Part shown: one piece after another, positions 18,255 through 28,000 of the stretch
Layout: each line of letters begins with the position of its first letter
How positions within the stretch are numbered: position 1 is the first letter of the stretch
Origin: CAUPWF01 sp963515125
Lineage (GTDB): Bacteria > Bacillota > Clostridia > Lachnospirales > Lachnospiraceae
Assembly (NCBI GenBank): GCA_052116865.1
Contig: JBQKKG010000007.1
Span: forward strand, 159,697 to 223,696
Direction of reading: 5' to 3'
Length of the DNA: 64,000 bases
Notes under the pieces: model-generated
What the model saw: the letters and a program-made list of their open reading frames with translations, nothing else
Told to the model about the DNA's origin: nothing
The model's database searches: none
Program-made: the position numbers and the translations under genes

Positions 18255-19469
18255 TTACACCACTGCTGAATTTAATTTAGCAAGTTCTGTTTCAATACGG
18301 CTCTGTTCTGTAATATGATTGTACACATCCATCGTAACGTCCATATGTGCATGTCCCATCAGATACTGCACTACTTTCATATCCATTCCGCTTTCCGCCA
18401 TTCTGGTGCATCCTGTATGTCTTAAAATATGTGCTGATATTTTAGGAAGTAAATCTGGTTCTCTCTTTTCTTTCTTCGCGAGTTCTGACTCTTTTGCATT
18501 ATAGGCTTTTACAATATTGTATAATACATTATTCAACGCACTTGGCATTATTGGATTATCATTTTTCGTATTGAAAATGTATCCGGTTACGCCATCAATC
18601 ACTGCACTCCCTCTCAGACCAAGCAGAAAGTTCTGCTTTCTCTGCTGTTCAAATGCCTTATAGATATTGTCTGTCATTGGAAACTTACGAATTCCTGATT
18701 CCGTTTTCGGAATTGTAATATGAAAGCAATAACCATTCCCATCCTTGTAATCCTTATACACAAGCTGATGATTGATGGATATTTCTTTCTTCTTCATATC
18801 AACATCTGACCAAGTAAGACCAATGATTTCACCACAGCGAAAGCTTGTCTCAAGCATAATCTGTAACAATGGTGCATACATGCTGTAGATATTACTCTCT
18901 CTTACAAATTGCATCATGTTCATCTGCTGTGCAACTGTCAACGCCTTCTTTTCTTTTGGCGCTTCTCCATTATCCTTTAATGCATTCTTGCATGGATTCT
19001 TTCGAATCAGATCATCCTCAATTGCCATTTCAAAGCTAGGATATAACAGATTGTGTATCAATTTGATGGTATTGTGCGCTAATTCTTTTTTGGATAAATC
19101 TGCATAAAACAATTTGATATGAGATGGTTTTACCTGAACTACCTTCATAGATCCGATGGATTCTTTCACCTGCAAATTCCACATATTCAAATAATTTACC
19201 TTCGTGGTCTGTGCTAATTGCTTAGATTCCATGTATCGTTCGAACAACATATTAACCGTCATCTTACGAACTGCTTGATCTGTTACGATATCATCATCCA
19301 TATCCTTGGTTATCTGTTTTTCCTTTACCCGAAGATTCGCTAAATCTGCATCATATATGGTCAATCGTTTCCCGCTCTTTTCATCGGTATAACGATACAT
19401 ATACAATCCGTCTTTCCTCTGGGATTCTCCAACCTTTAGATTTCTTCCTCTATTATCTTTTCTTGCCAT
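18255..19469 (-). CDS. int: Tyrosine recombinase / integrase
   Basis: This 404-residue protein integrates and excises the island. It has an N-terminal arm-binding domain (about 1-55, GLYMYRYTDEKSGKR), a core-binding domain (about 70-165) and a catalytic domain with Arg211, the H347-L-R350-H box, His373 and the nucleophile Tyr383. All catalytic residues are present, so it should be active. It lies 124 bases from the att core and reads toward it, the usual layout of Tn916-type elements. Confidence 0.96.
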   Translation of the reverse strand: MARKDNRGRNLKVGESQRKDGLYMYRYTDEKSGKRLTIYDADLANLRVKEKQITKDMDDDIVTDQAVRKMTVNMLFERYMESKQLAQTTKVNYLNMWNLQVKESIGSMKVVQVKPSHIKLFYADLSKKELAHNTIKLIHNLLYPSFEMAIEDDLIRKNPCKNALKDNGEAPKEKKALTVAQQMNMMQFVRESNIYSMYAPLLQIMLETSFRCGEIIGLTWSDVDMKKKEISINHQLVYKDYKDGNGYCFHITIPKTESGIRKFPMTDNIYKAFEQQRKQNFLLGLRGSAVIDGVTGYIFNTKNDNPIMPSALNNVLYNIVKAYNAKESELAKKEKREPDLLPKISAHILRHTGCTRMAESGMDMKVVQYLMGHAHMDVTMDVYNHITEQSRIETELAKLNSAVV

Positions 19470-19517
19470 AAAACCATTCCAACTGTTATATTTGATTTGT
19501 CAAAATCCATTCTGTTT

Positions 19518-19712
19518 TTATGTAGAAATATTCTTCATGTATTCTTCCACCTTATGAACGAAATAAAGTACTCTTCTTCCAACTGTAATTTTTGCATGAG
19601 CATCTTCGCCAATTTTTTTTGCTGTAGCATTTCCGCAGGAAAGCATTGCAGATAAGCCTTCTATGTCAACTGCAATTCTATTTTCAGTTTCTCTATTTTT
19701 TGTTTCTCTCAT
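19518..19712 (-). CDS. xis: Excisionase-like small DNA-binding protein
   Basis: The 64-residue protein (DIEGLSAMLSCGNATAKKIG, then VGRRVLYFVHKVEEYM) has the winged-helix layout of Xis/AlpA-type proteins that bias the integrase toward excision. It starts 48 bases upstream of the integrase gene on the same strand with AAGGAGGTGAG as Shine-Dalgarno, so it is cotranscribed. Small size and position support Xis; a direct DNA-binding role is inference. Confidence 0.8.
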   Translation of the reverse strand: MRETKNRETENRIAVDIEGLSAMLSCGNATAKKIGEDAHAKITVGRRVLYFVHKVEEYMKNIST

Positions 19713-19763
19713 ATTGCTATCTCACCTCCTTGACTTAGCACTTAACAAATCCTTTGTCCTCAT

Positions 19764-19803
19764 TAAGTACTTGGAGCCTCAAAAAGCTGAATGCAAAAAA
19801 TGG
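19764..19803. repeat. Dispersed ~38-bp repeat, copy 1
   Basis: The segment starting AAGTACTTGGAGCCT recurs at 31983-32023 with about three differences. Copy 1 lies upstream of xis in the island; copy 2 lies upstream of the decayed mobilisation gene in the neighbouring element. Both point the same way. Function unknown; it may mark a shared module of related elements. Confidence 0.75.
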
Positions 19804-19872
19804 ACTAAAATTCCACCCACAAATTGGTTGCGAATACCGCAACGCATTTGTGCAATAGAATCCAGTCCATTT
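19798..19872. other. Nested symmetrical hairpin upstream of xis
   Basis: Three stacked perfect stems share one axis: AAATGGACT/AGTCCATTT (19798-19806, 19864-19872), CACAAAT/ATTTGTG, and GTTGCG/CGCAAC around a 5-base loop. The internal loops are symmetrical (11 and 11 bases, then 2 and 2). Such design suggests a selected DNA or RNA structure, for example an origin, a transfer site or a control RNA. No gene overlaps it. Confidence 0.65.
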
Positions 19873-20150
19873 CTTATTAAAAATAGCTGTCACAACATCG
19901 TTGTGCCCTCTAAGTCCAGTATTTATAAGGCTTCAACGAACTTGTGGGTTCCACAACGTCTCTGTGGGATACATTAGATAAAAAAGATAACAGGATACGC
20001 CTAAAGTTGCATGGCAATTTACGCAAAGTAATTCCGCACTCCCACGTCGGTGCTTTAGAAACTCCGTCTCCGTTCCACTTCGGTCCTCGCATAACAGACA
20101 TCCACTGGATGTCTTGCGACCTAATACCCAATCTTAATCTTCCCATCCCA

Positions 20151-20175
20151 ACTTCTGGTCAAGTTGACCAGAAGT
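20151..20175. promoter_or_regulatory. Perfect 25-bp palindrome
   Basis: 12-base arms (ACTTCTGGTCAA and its complement) flank a single central base. The site is in the gene-free 19713-20319 stretch and looks like a dimeric repressor or initiator site. No other copy was seen. Confidence 0.6.
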
Positions 20176-20186
20176 AAATCTTGCCC

Positions 20187-20316
20187 TATATGTTGACAGC
20201 ATGAACCCGCAGACGTGCTGAAAGGCAAAAAGAAAGGCCCTGATTCCTACCTAATATAGAAACCAGAGCCTTTCGCTCTTGGGATAGCCTAGCACGACTG
20301 CCCCTACTGTAAACAC
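20187..20316 (-). other. ~130-bp module with TTGACAG/CTGTAAAC ends, copy 1
   Basis: This stretch after the darG stop is bounded by imperfect inverted ends (ATGTTGACAG, CTGTAAACAC). A second region with the same ends, the same internal terminator type and similar length is at 35325-35463. Between the ends only scattered blocks match. It contains the terminator at 20233-20273. Confidence 0.45.
20233..20273 (-). terminator. Terminator of the darTG/helicase operon
   Basis: Arms 20233-20246 and 20259-20273 form a stem (AAAGGC.CTG.TTC type) followed on the minus strand by CTTTTTG. It lies about 50 bases past the darG stop, the last gene of the minus-strand cargo operon. Confidence 0.85.
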
Positions 20317-20319
20317 ATT

Positions 20320-21354
20320 CTATTCGTACATATATGATATCTCATATAATCCGCAAATATTCTTAAGAATTATTCCTGTTTCTTCGAGATAAGCAATACA
20401 TTCTCTAATATACTTTTCTGAAAAACGCTGTGCTTTATCTTCTGACCATGCCTTAAACTTTGCAACTATAGTATCATCATCAAGGCACTTATCATTTTGC
20501 TGAACTAAAAATAATATGGTAGTAACTCCTTCTAATTTTTTATCAGTAGTAATCTTGTTTACGTATCTTGTTGCTTTCTCGATAGCTGGAAGGAGCCTGC
20601 TCATTTTATCTTCAGTTTTCTTACTACAAATTACATTGTATAACTGCTTGTATGTGTCTTCAGAATTTGTAAGGTTATAATATTTCTGATATTCGCCTAA
20701 GCTTCTTGCAACAATATCTAAAGAATGCGAATAAGGACCATAATTCCACTTATCGAACTTAAAATATTCCTCACCAAGATAATAATTCAATATAAATGAA
20801 GCTTTTTGAAGTCTGATCTTATTAAATTTTTGCAATTGAATTCTTGTCTGTAACAATACAAGCCCCGAAACACTTACCTTAGGTGCTTCTCTGGGAACAG
20901 CTCTATATGAAACAGAAGGTTCAAATACAGAAATATCGCATTCTTCCTTCACCGGAGCTAATTTATCATTAATGATTCCTTTTACCTCATTCCAATCTAA
21001 CCCACCATTTCCACATCCTAGTGGTGGAACAGCAACAGACACAGGTCTTTTATCACGTATAAATTCTACTAATCTATCCAATCCAACTTCAACATATGAA
21101 ATCCGCGATTTTTCTCTCCATTTATCCTTCGTTGGAAAGTTTACTATCCATATTCCATCTTCTGTAAAATAATGAATTGTGCCTATATGAAGTTTACCAG
21201 ACTTACATGCTCGCACATAATCCTTATTATTTTCAGGATATCTCAATTTGAACTGATATGCAATTCCTTTGCCCATATAGCCTTCACAGTTGACTGTATT
21301 AACTAAGCACTGTGCCTGCGATTCAAATATATTACCTGTAACATATTTAATCAT
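20320..21354 (-). CDS. darG: DarG-type macrodomain antitoxin
   Basis: DarG removes ADP-ribose from thymidine in DNA and binds DarT. Residues 1-150 are a macrodomain with GNIFESQAQCLVNTVNCEGYMGKG and the DarG-typical NFPTKDKWR (candidate catalytic Lys76, Asn22 at the ligand site). Residues 180-344 form an all-helical C-terminal region as in DarG proteins, which is thought to neutralise DarT by direct binding. It starts 20 bases after darT and is cotranscribed. Full length at 344 residues. Family assignment is firm because the toxin is adjacent. Confidence 0.92.
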   Translation of the reverse strand: MIKYVTGNIFESQAQCLVNTVNCEGYMGKGIAYQFKLRYPENNKDYVRACKSGKLHIGTIHYFTEDGIWIVNFPTKDKWREKSRISYVEVGLDRLVEFIRDKRPVSVAVPPLGCGNGGLDWNEVKGIINDKLAPVKEECDISVFEPSVSYRAVPREAPKVSVSGLVLLQTRIQLQKFNKIRLQKASFILNYYLGEEYFKFDKWNYGPYSHSLDIVARSLGEYQKYYNLTNSEDTYKQLYNVICSKKTEDKMSRLLPAIEKATRYVNKITTDKKLEGVTTILFLVQQNDKCLDDDTIVAKFKAWSEDKAQRFSEKYIRECIAYLEETGIILKNICGLYEISYMYE

Positions 21355-21374
21355 GTGCAGCCTCCTTTCTACTT

Positions 21375-21986
21375 CTAATCAGCATTAAACCAAACCTTCT
21401 GAACGTTTACATATGGTGGTGAAAATGTAACATCATGTTTTTCCATTGCCGCCTCAACAATATCCTTAACTTCTTGATTAGGCACATAAATACATTTAAA
21501 GCAACTAGGTGGAACAATTAAATCGGTCAAGCATTCTGCCATCTTCACTTCTCTGGCCTCGTTATCTGTCCTTCCTTTTTCCTCCATTGTATCCCAATCT
21601 ATCATTGAATATCCCTCATCATATTCGTATAGTTCAACCTCCAATTCTGACAAAGGATGCCTTGGTAGTATCTTAAAATGATTTAATCGCGCTAATTCTC
21701 TATCTATACATATGTAAAGCATATTTTGAGGATTAAATGAATGTTTTACAGCAGCATCAAATGCAGAATAAGGATGAAAATGAAAAGGTGTATATCCATC
21801 TAATCCTAATTCTGTCCTCTTAGAAATAATCTCTCTATCTGCTACATCACCAAACGCTATACTGTTCTCTAGTATTACTTTTCTTGGTAATAAACCATAA
21901 TTCATAATAGAATCAATGTTTTCTGCCTTAGTTAAATGATATAGTAGTTTGCCATTTCTTGCATTTTCAATTCCCATTTTATCCAT
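21375..21986 (-). CDS. darT: DarT-type DNA ADP-ribosyltransferase toxin
   Basis: DarT attaches ADP-ribose from NAD+ to thymine bases in single-stranded DNA and so stops replication; DarTG pairs act as phage defence. The 203-residue protein shows the family signature: LYHLTKAENIDSIMNYGLLPR at the NAD-binding start, FHFHPYSAF, and Glu151 in EVKMAECLT as the likely catalytic glutamate. The active-site residues appear intact. It lies upstream of darG, the usual toxin-antitoxin order for DarTG, and 24 bases after the giant helicase gene. Confidence 0.92.
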   Translation of the reverse strand: MDKMGIENARNGKLLYHLTKAENIDSIMNYGLLPRKVILENSIAFGDVADREIISKRTELGLDGYTPFHFHPYSAFDAAVKHSFNPQNMLYICIDRELARLNHFKILPRHPLSELEVELYEYDEGYSMIDWDTMEEKGRTDNEAREVKMAECLTDLIVPPSCFKCIYVPNQEVKDIVEAAMEKHDVTFSPPYVNVQKVWFNAD

Positions 21987-22010
21987 CTCTTTCTGATTTT
22001 ATCTGCCAAA

Positions 22011-25000
22011 TTAGTTATTTGCAAGTACAAATCTCTTAAAATCATCAATCTCAATTTCACCGATTCTTCTTCCGTACTTAATACCTCTTTCTACAGCATC
22101 CACAAGCGCCGCACCACTTCTACCATAGCCCATAGTTCTAATTGTTCCCTTTATTAAATCATCCTTTGACATTGGACCATTATCCTGAAGTGTTTTACAT
22201 ACAGCGTTCTTAAGCTCCTGCTGTGTTACATCATTAAGAGATCTCTTATCTTCAAGATTTACATCTACTCTATAAATATTGTAAGCATCTGGATCCTGAT
22301 CTTCTCTCCATAAATACTTAATCCCATTCTGTTTATTTGATTTGCACCTAGCCTTCTTAAGAGCCTTTTCTGTAGACTCAGTAGTCTGAGCACTCGCTCT
22401 TGAGATATCAAAACTTCTAAGCGTTCTTCTAATTAGTCTATCATATGAAATTGGAGCCTCAATATCAATAATTTTCTGCATATGAGCTACAATCTGAATA
22501 ATAGCCGATTTACCAACATAATCACTTGTAGAAACTGGAGTAACCTCTACATCTGCAGAAATGTAATCCCTACTGATATATCCACCCTCAAGAGATTTCT
22601 TTTCTGCAACTAACACAGGTTTCTCTTCAATAATATCAGCAGCCTTTGGCATCTCTTTTACACCTGTGTTATTGATTAATGACATTTGTACTCCAACAGC
22701 TTCTTCAGTCATTCCAACAAACTCTGATACTTTAGGATTCAATGCAGATTCTGCAGCCACTTCATTTTCTAAAGTCAGAGCGACTTCAGCATTATTATCC
22801 TTTACCCCCTCTAAAGATGACTCTATTATACCTTCAGCCTGAACAATTTTTTCCTCATTCTCTTTAGAAACCGTATCCTCTGTATCAACAGTCTGATTCG
22901 GCTTCTCTTCTGAAGATTTCTCAATTATTGGCCCATCATAATCGGCCTTCTTATACGCCAAAATATCAAGAAGCTTAGAAATCTCCTTATCCTTGTTATC
23001 CCACCAGTCCATAGTCCAGATACGATGTAATTCCCATCCAAGAGTTCCAAGAACAGAAGCCTGTGCAACTTCTCTATCTTTTGTATTTGCAGACTGTTTG
23101 TAAGAATCACCATCAAGCATAACACCAAGAATATATTCATCTGGATTAAATGGATTAATTACTGCCAAATCCACCTTAAACTTTGAATGACCAACAGCCT
23201 TCTGATACTTATATCCAGCCTTGTCAAGCTCTACACAAATACAATCAAGAATTCCCTGTTCTTTTCTTTGCTGCATTTCAGCATATGAAAGTTGGATTTT
23301 TCCCTTCTCTGCAAATTCAAGAAAATTCTTAAGCGATTCAACACCTTTAGACTTTGTTCTCTTGAGATCAATCATATCCGCAGTCATAGTTGTAAATACA
23401 ACCATTTCACTACGAGCACGAGATACAGCAACGTTTAATCTCTTCCAGCCGCCCTCTTTATTAAGAGGTCCAAAATTCAAAGAAAGCTTGTCTTCCTCAT
23501 CAGGACCGAAAGCAATAGAAAATAGGATTATATCTCTCTCATCACCCTGTACGTTTTCGAGATTCTTAACAAAAAGCTTTTCTTCTCTTTCGTTTGCCCA
23601 CTTATCAAACTCAATATCTTTTGAAAACTCTTCCTGAAGCTTGTCCTCAATCAATGTCTGCTGGCTGATATTGAATGTAACTACACCAATAGATTCTTTA
23701 CCTAAGTTCTCGTCCTTATATCTGCGTTTGATTTCCTTAACAATAGCCTTTGCTTCGCCTTCATTTACTCTTCCCTTCTTACGATCAAAGAAGCTATCTA
23801 CTTTAACCATACTTACGCGCTTCTCTCTATCGTTTACAGACGGGAAAGTAAGCATAGAATTCTCGTAAAATTCATGATTACTGAATGCAATTAAACTCTC
23901 ATGTTTGCTTCTATAGTGCCATTGCAAGTGAGCTGATGGCATACCAAGAGCCAAACAATCATCAAGAATACTATCAAGATCCTCAATATCCAAATTATCT
24001 TCGTCAACAGTATTTCCAGCAAAGAAGCTAGTAGGTGGCATCTGGTTAGGATCACCTACAATTACAGCATTCCTTCCTCTAGCCAATACACCAACTGCTT
24101 TACATGTAGGAAGCTGTGAAGCTTCATCAAAAATAACAATATCAAAAGGCTTGTTATCTGCTGAAATATATTGAGCAACTGAGATAGGACTCATAAGCAT
24201 ACATGGACATAATCTAATAAGTATATTAGGAATTTGGTCGAACAGACTTCTAATAGACATACCTCGTCCGTTGCTACTGATTGCTCTACGAAGAATATTA
24301 AGTTCCTTGCTAAACTGTACTGACTCATAAGATGTTGGAAGCTGGTGTGTCAGCTTGTAGTACATCTCCTCCTTTGTCAGTTCCATAAATTCGGCATCAA
24401 GATTCTTAAACTGTACTATCTGCTCATTAAATCCATTACCAGTAAAGCTATTCAGTACTGGCTCATTCTCAATTACTGATACAATAATTGCATGATAAAT
24501 TGATCGCTGATATACATTAAGAACCTTCTCATGACCTAAGCCATCTGCATAAGCATGGCAAACCACGCCAAGCCCCAATTTTATACAAAGTTCTTCTGCC
24601 TGCTTATATACAATCCAATCCTTGATGATTGCTGAATGCTCTATTAAGCTGTTACAAAGATTTTTTCTTTCCTCATACCAGTTACCATTTAACTTATTAA
24701 ACTGAAGCTGCAACAATTCAAATACTTTACTCTGCTTCTCGTTAAGTACATCAAAATTAGAAATAATTGTCTTTGCTGTACCTGTACACTCTGAAAGTTT
24801 TCCTGAATTTTCAAGTTCTCTTATCTTATCCGCAAACTGAGCTATAACTTCAAGCTGTCTTTGTACTTCATTCTTATACTCTAAAAGATCCCTTTCAGCA
24901 GGATACCTTTCTACAAGCTGCTTCCATTCATATGGCAGTGAATTCTTTGCTGCAAATACCTGCTCCTGCTTCTGAAACACTTCTACAGTGGCAAGTAATG

Positions 25001-28000
25001 CAGGAATTTGATCAGCAACCACTTGAATCTTAGCAAAGCTCTGTAGTTCGTTGACAATATTTGCAATTGCCTTGCCCTTACCAAGAAACTTCTTGTTTGC
25101 CTCATCATATTTCGCACGGTATGAATTCATATCCATCTGGAGGAATATCTCATTCCATGTATTAAGCAGTGCAGCTCTACGAGAATCTAACGCACCCTTC
25201 TCCTGTAAGTAAGTGATAGGTATATCAAAATCTTTGTCTATATTTGTCGATGCTAATAAAAATGCCGGAATAAAGTCTGCCGAAATAACACTCTTGGCAT
25301 AGGTAATCATATTAAACCACTCTGCTTCACTTACTGGTGCTTCAAGTGATAGCATGCTTACGAATACGTCTACTGACGTCTTAAGCCCATCAAGTGCTGA
25401 CTTATACTCATTTACTGTACTCTCAAGATCCATTTTAAGGGTCTGTGAGTATACAGTTTGGTCTACTGCAGTAAGGGGATGTCCTTGTGGATGTCCAATC
25501 CCCTTTCCAGCTGCAATCAACTGTGAAAGTGCTCTTCTTTGATTATCTAGGTCACTCTGAGTAACACTTGCTGCATAAGCGCTATCAAATCTAAGCATTA
25601 GTCCCTCATCAGGGATAGTTTCATAGATATCAATAAGCTCTCTAAGATTCTTACCAAAAGCTCTTCTCTCATGAAGCTTCTCTACATAAGAATCGAGGCC
25701 AGCTCTCATAGAACGTATATCCTGAATCTTCTTATCATATTCAGTACTCATTCCATAAACACTGATTTCTAGTACCTTCTTAAGTTGATCAAGAACAGCC
25801 TTCTTTGTCGCCTTATTTGAATGTAATTCAAGACAGAAATCACCTATACCAAGTGCTTCAAGACGCTTTTGAACAACCTCAAGAGCAGCCATTTTCTCTG
25901 CAACAAAAAGTATAGTCTGTCCCTTAGTAAGCGCATTTGCAATCATTGCAGTAATGGTCTGAGATTTACCTGTTCCTGGAGGTCCATGAAGTACAAAGCT
26001 CACTCCACCCGCAGCCATATTGATTGCTCTAAGCTGAGAAGAATCTGCTGTAATAGGCAAATAAGCCTCATCTACATCTACGCTCTCTGGAATTGAACAG
26101 TCCCAATCAACAGCACCATTTATAAGACTTCGAACAATATTGTTTCTCACTAACATATCTGAATGACTGTGAATATCGTTCCACATTACAAACTGAGAGA
26201 ATGAGAAGTTTCCAATAAACCCAGCCTCTACAATATCCCAACCTGGAAAATTCAAAATAGAATGTCTTACAATTGCATATATCTTTGGAAGATCAAGCCC
26301 ATGTTCATCTACGGGCAATGGATTTAACCCTAAAATTTCTAAATCATAATTCTGTTTCAAGAACTCAAGCAGCGTAATATTAATTTGCGCATCCTCATCA
26401 CGCATACGCATAGTATACCCCTTACTTGCTGATTTTCTTGTAATATCAATTGGCAGAAGGATAATAGGAGCATATCTTCCTACCCCTTCTGGCTTCTTAC
26501 CTTCTATCCATCTGAGAAGTCCAAGTGCTAAGAAAAGCGTACTTGCACCATTCTCTTCAAGAGATGTTTTTGCAGATCTAAACATCTTCGTAAGACTTGA
26601 TGTCAATTCCTTCTCTGGATAGAAAGAATGTAATTTCTTATGTTTTCCTTCAAGAACGATAAACTCAGAGAACGGTCCTAAATCAGTTAATGCTTCTATT
26701 GGGATTCCTTCACCATGAATCTCCATATTATCAGGACGTGGCAATACCTGGAACTCTTCGCCATCAGACAATGTATCCTCGATAATGCCTAAATTCTCTG
26801 CCAGAAGAGGTACAACCGCCTTGGTGAAGCGCATATTAATAAGCATATTTCGCATACTTAGGTCAAGAAGCTTTCTTTCCCACTGTAACTGTTTTGTGGC
26901 CTTAGTTTTCCCTCCTAAATCAGATAAGTCAAAGGTTCTTGCCATTGCTGTAGGTGCACTGGTCACATCCTTTTCTGCTCTATCCTCATGCTTAACTACA
27001 AATCCAGCATCTGTCATCATGCGAACAGGAAGTGGTCTAATTCCCATACTTCTAGCCCTGGCAACATCAATGACAAACTCAAAATTACTATAATTTGCAA
27101 CATTATTCTGTGCTGCCTTAACTGCCTTATCAAAGTCTGTAGAATGACCAGCATTCATAGCTGTACACTCTACAACTAATATTTCATTGATACCGCTTGC
27201 CATTCTCTTTTCAAGGTGAGTCGGATCATCCATGATTGTATCTGAGAATGAATCCTCTACAAGCCAAACACCTGCAAATATATGACTATGCATCATAATC
27301 ATTATTGGATTTAATCCCATAGCTTCAAGACATGCCACATAAAGAAGTGTCATATCCATACACGTTCCTAGGTGTTGCTCAAGTACAGCATCTGCAAGTC
27401 TTATTCTCTGCCCAAATACCTCAAAACTTGAAGGTGGATTTGCATAGGTAATATTTTTTTGCTGAATTGCAGCATAGACTGCTGCAGCCATAAGTTTAAC
27501 TCGATTTGGATCATCGAACTGATATCCAGCAAGCGACGGGTCACCTGTCCATTTTTCAAGATACTGAGCAGCAAGCTGAATCAGACTAGTAATCACAGGA
27601 TGGTTAGGCATAGAAAATGCCGTTAAAACTTCTGGTGTATATTTAAGTCCTGGCCATTGATCAAAGGCAAGCGCCACTATTTCCTTTTCATCGGATATTA
27701 AAACTTGATTTTCAAAGCACACTTCTACCTTAATCTGACAAGTAATTCTCTCTGTGAGTGAAGCAAGATAATCACCATTTACATGAACTTTCAGCCTTTT
27801 TAATAGGACATCTTCTCCAACCCTAATCTTCTCAACCCCAATCTCAAATACATTGATAAGGTTAGTGTCAGACGTAATTCGAACAATTAAGTCATTTATA
27901 TCTTTGTCTGTTGTATTTTTAATGCATACTTCATCTACAATATCAACGCCTTGCTGTTGAAGTGCATATGTCATTACATCATCAATCTCAAATGTAAGCT

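Noticed and set aside
20187..20316. TTGACAG/CTGTAAAC ends as a BirA operator
   Set aside because: The half-sites are about 110 bases apart, whereas BirA boxes need about 15, and no biotin gene is near.
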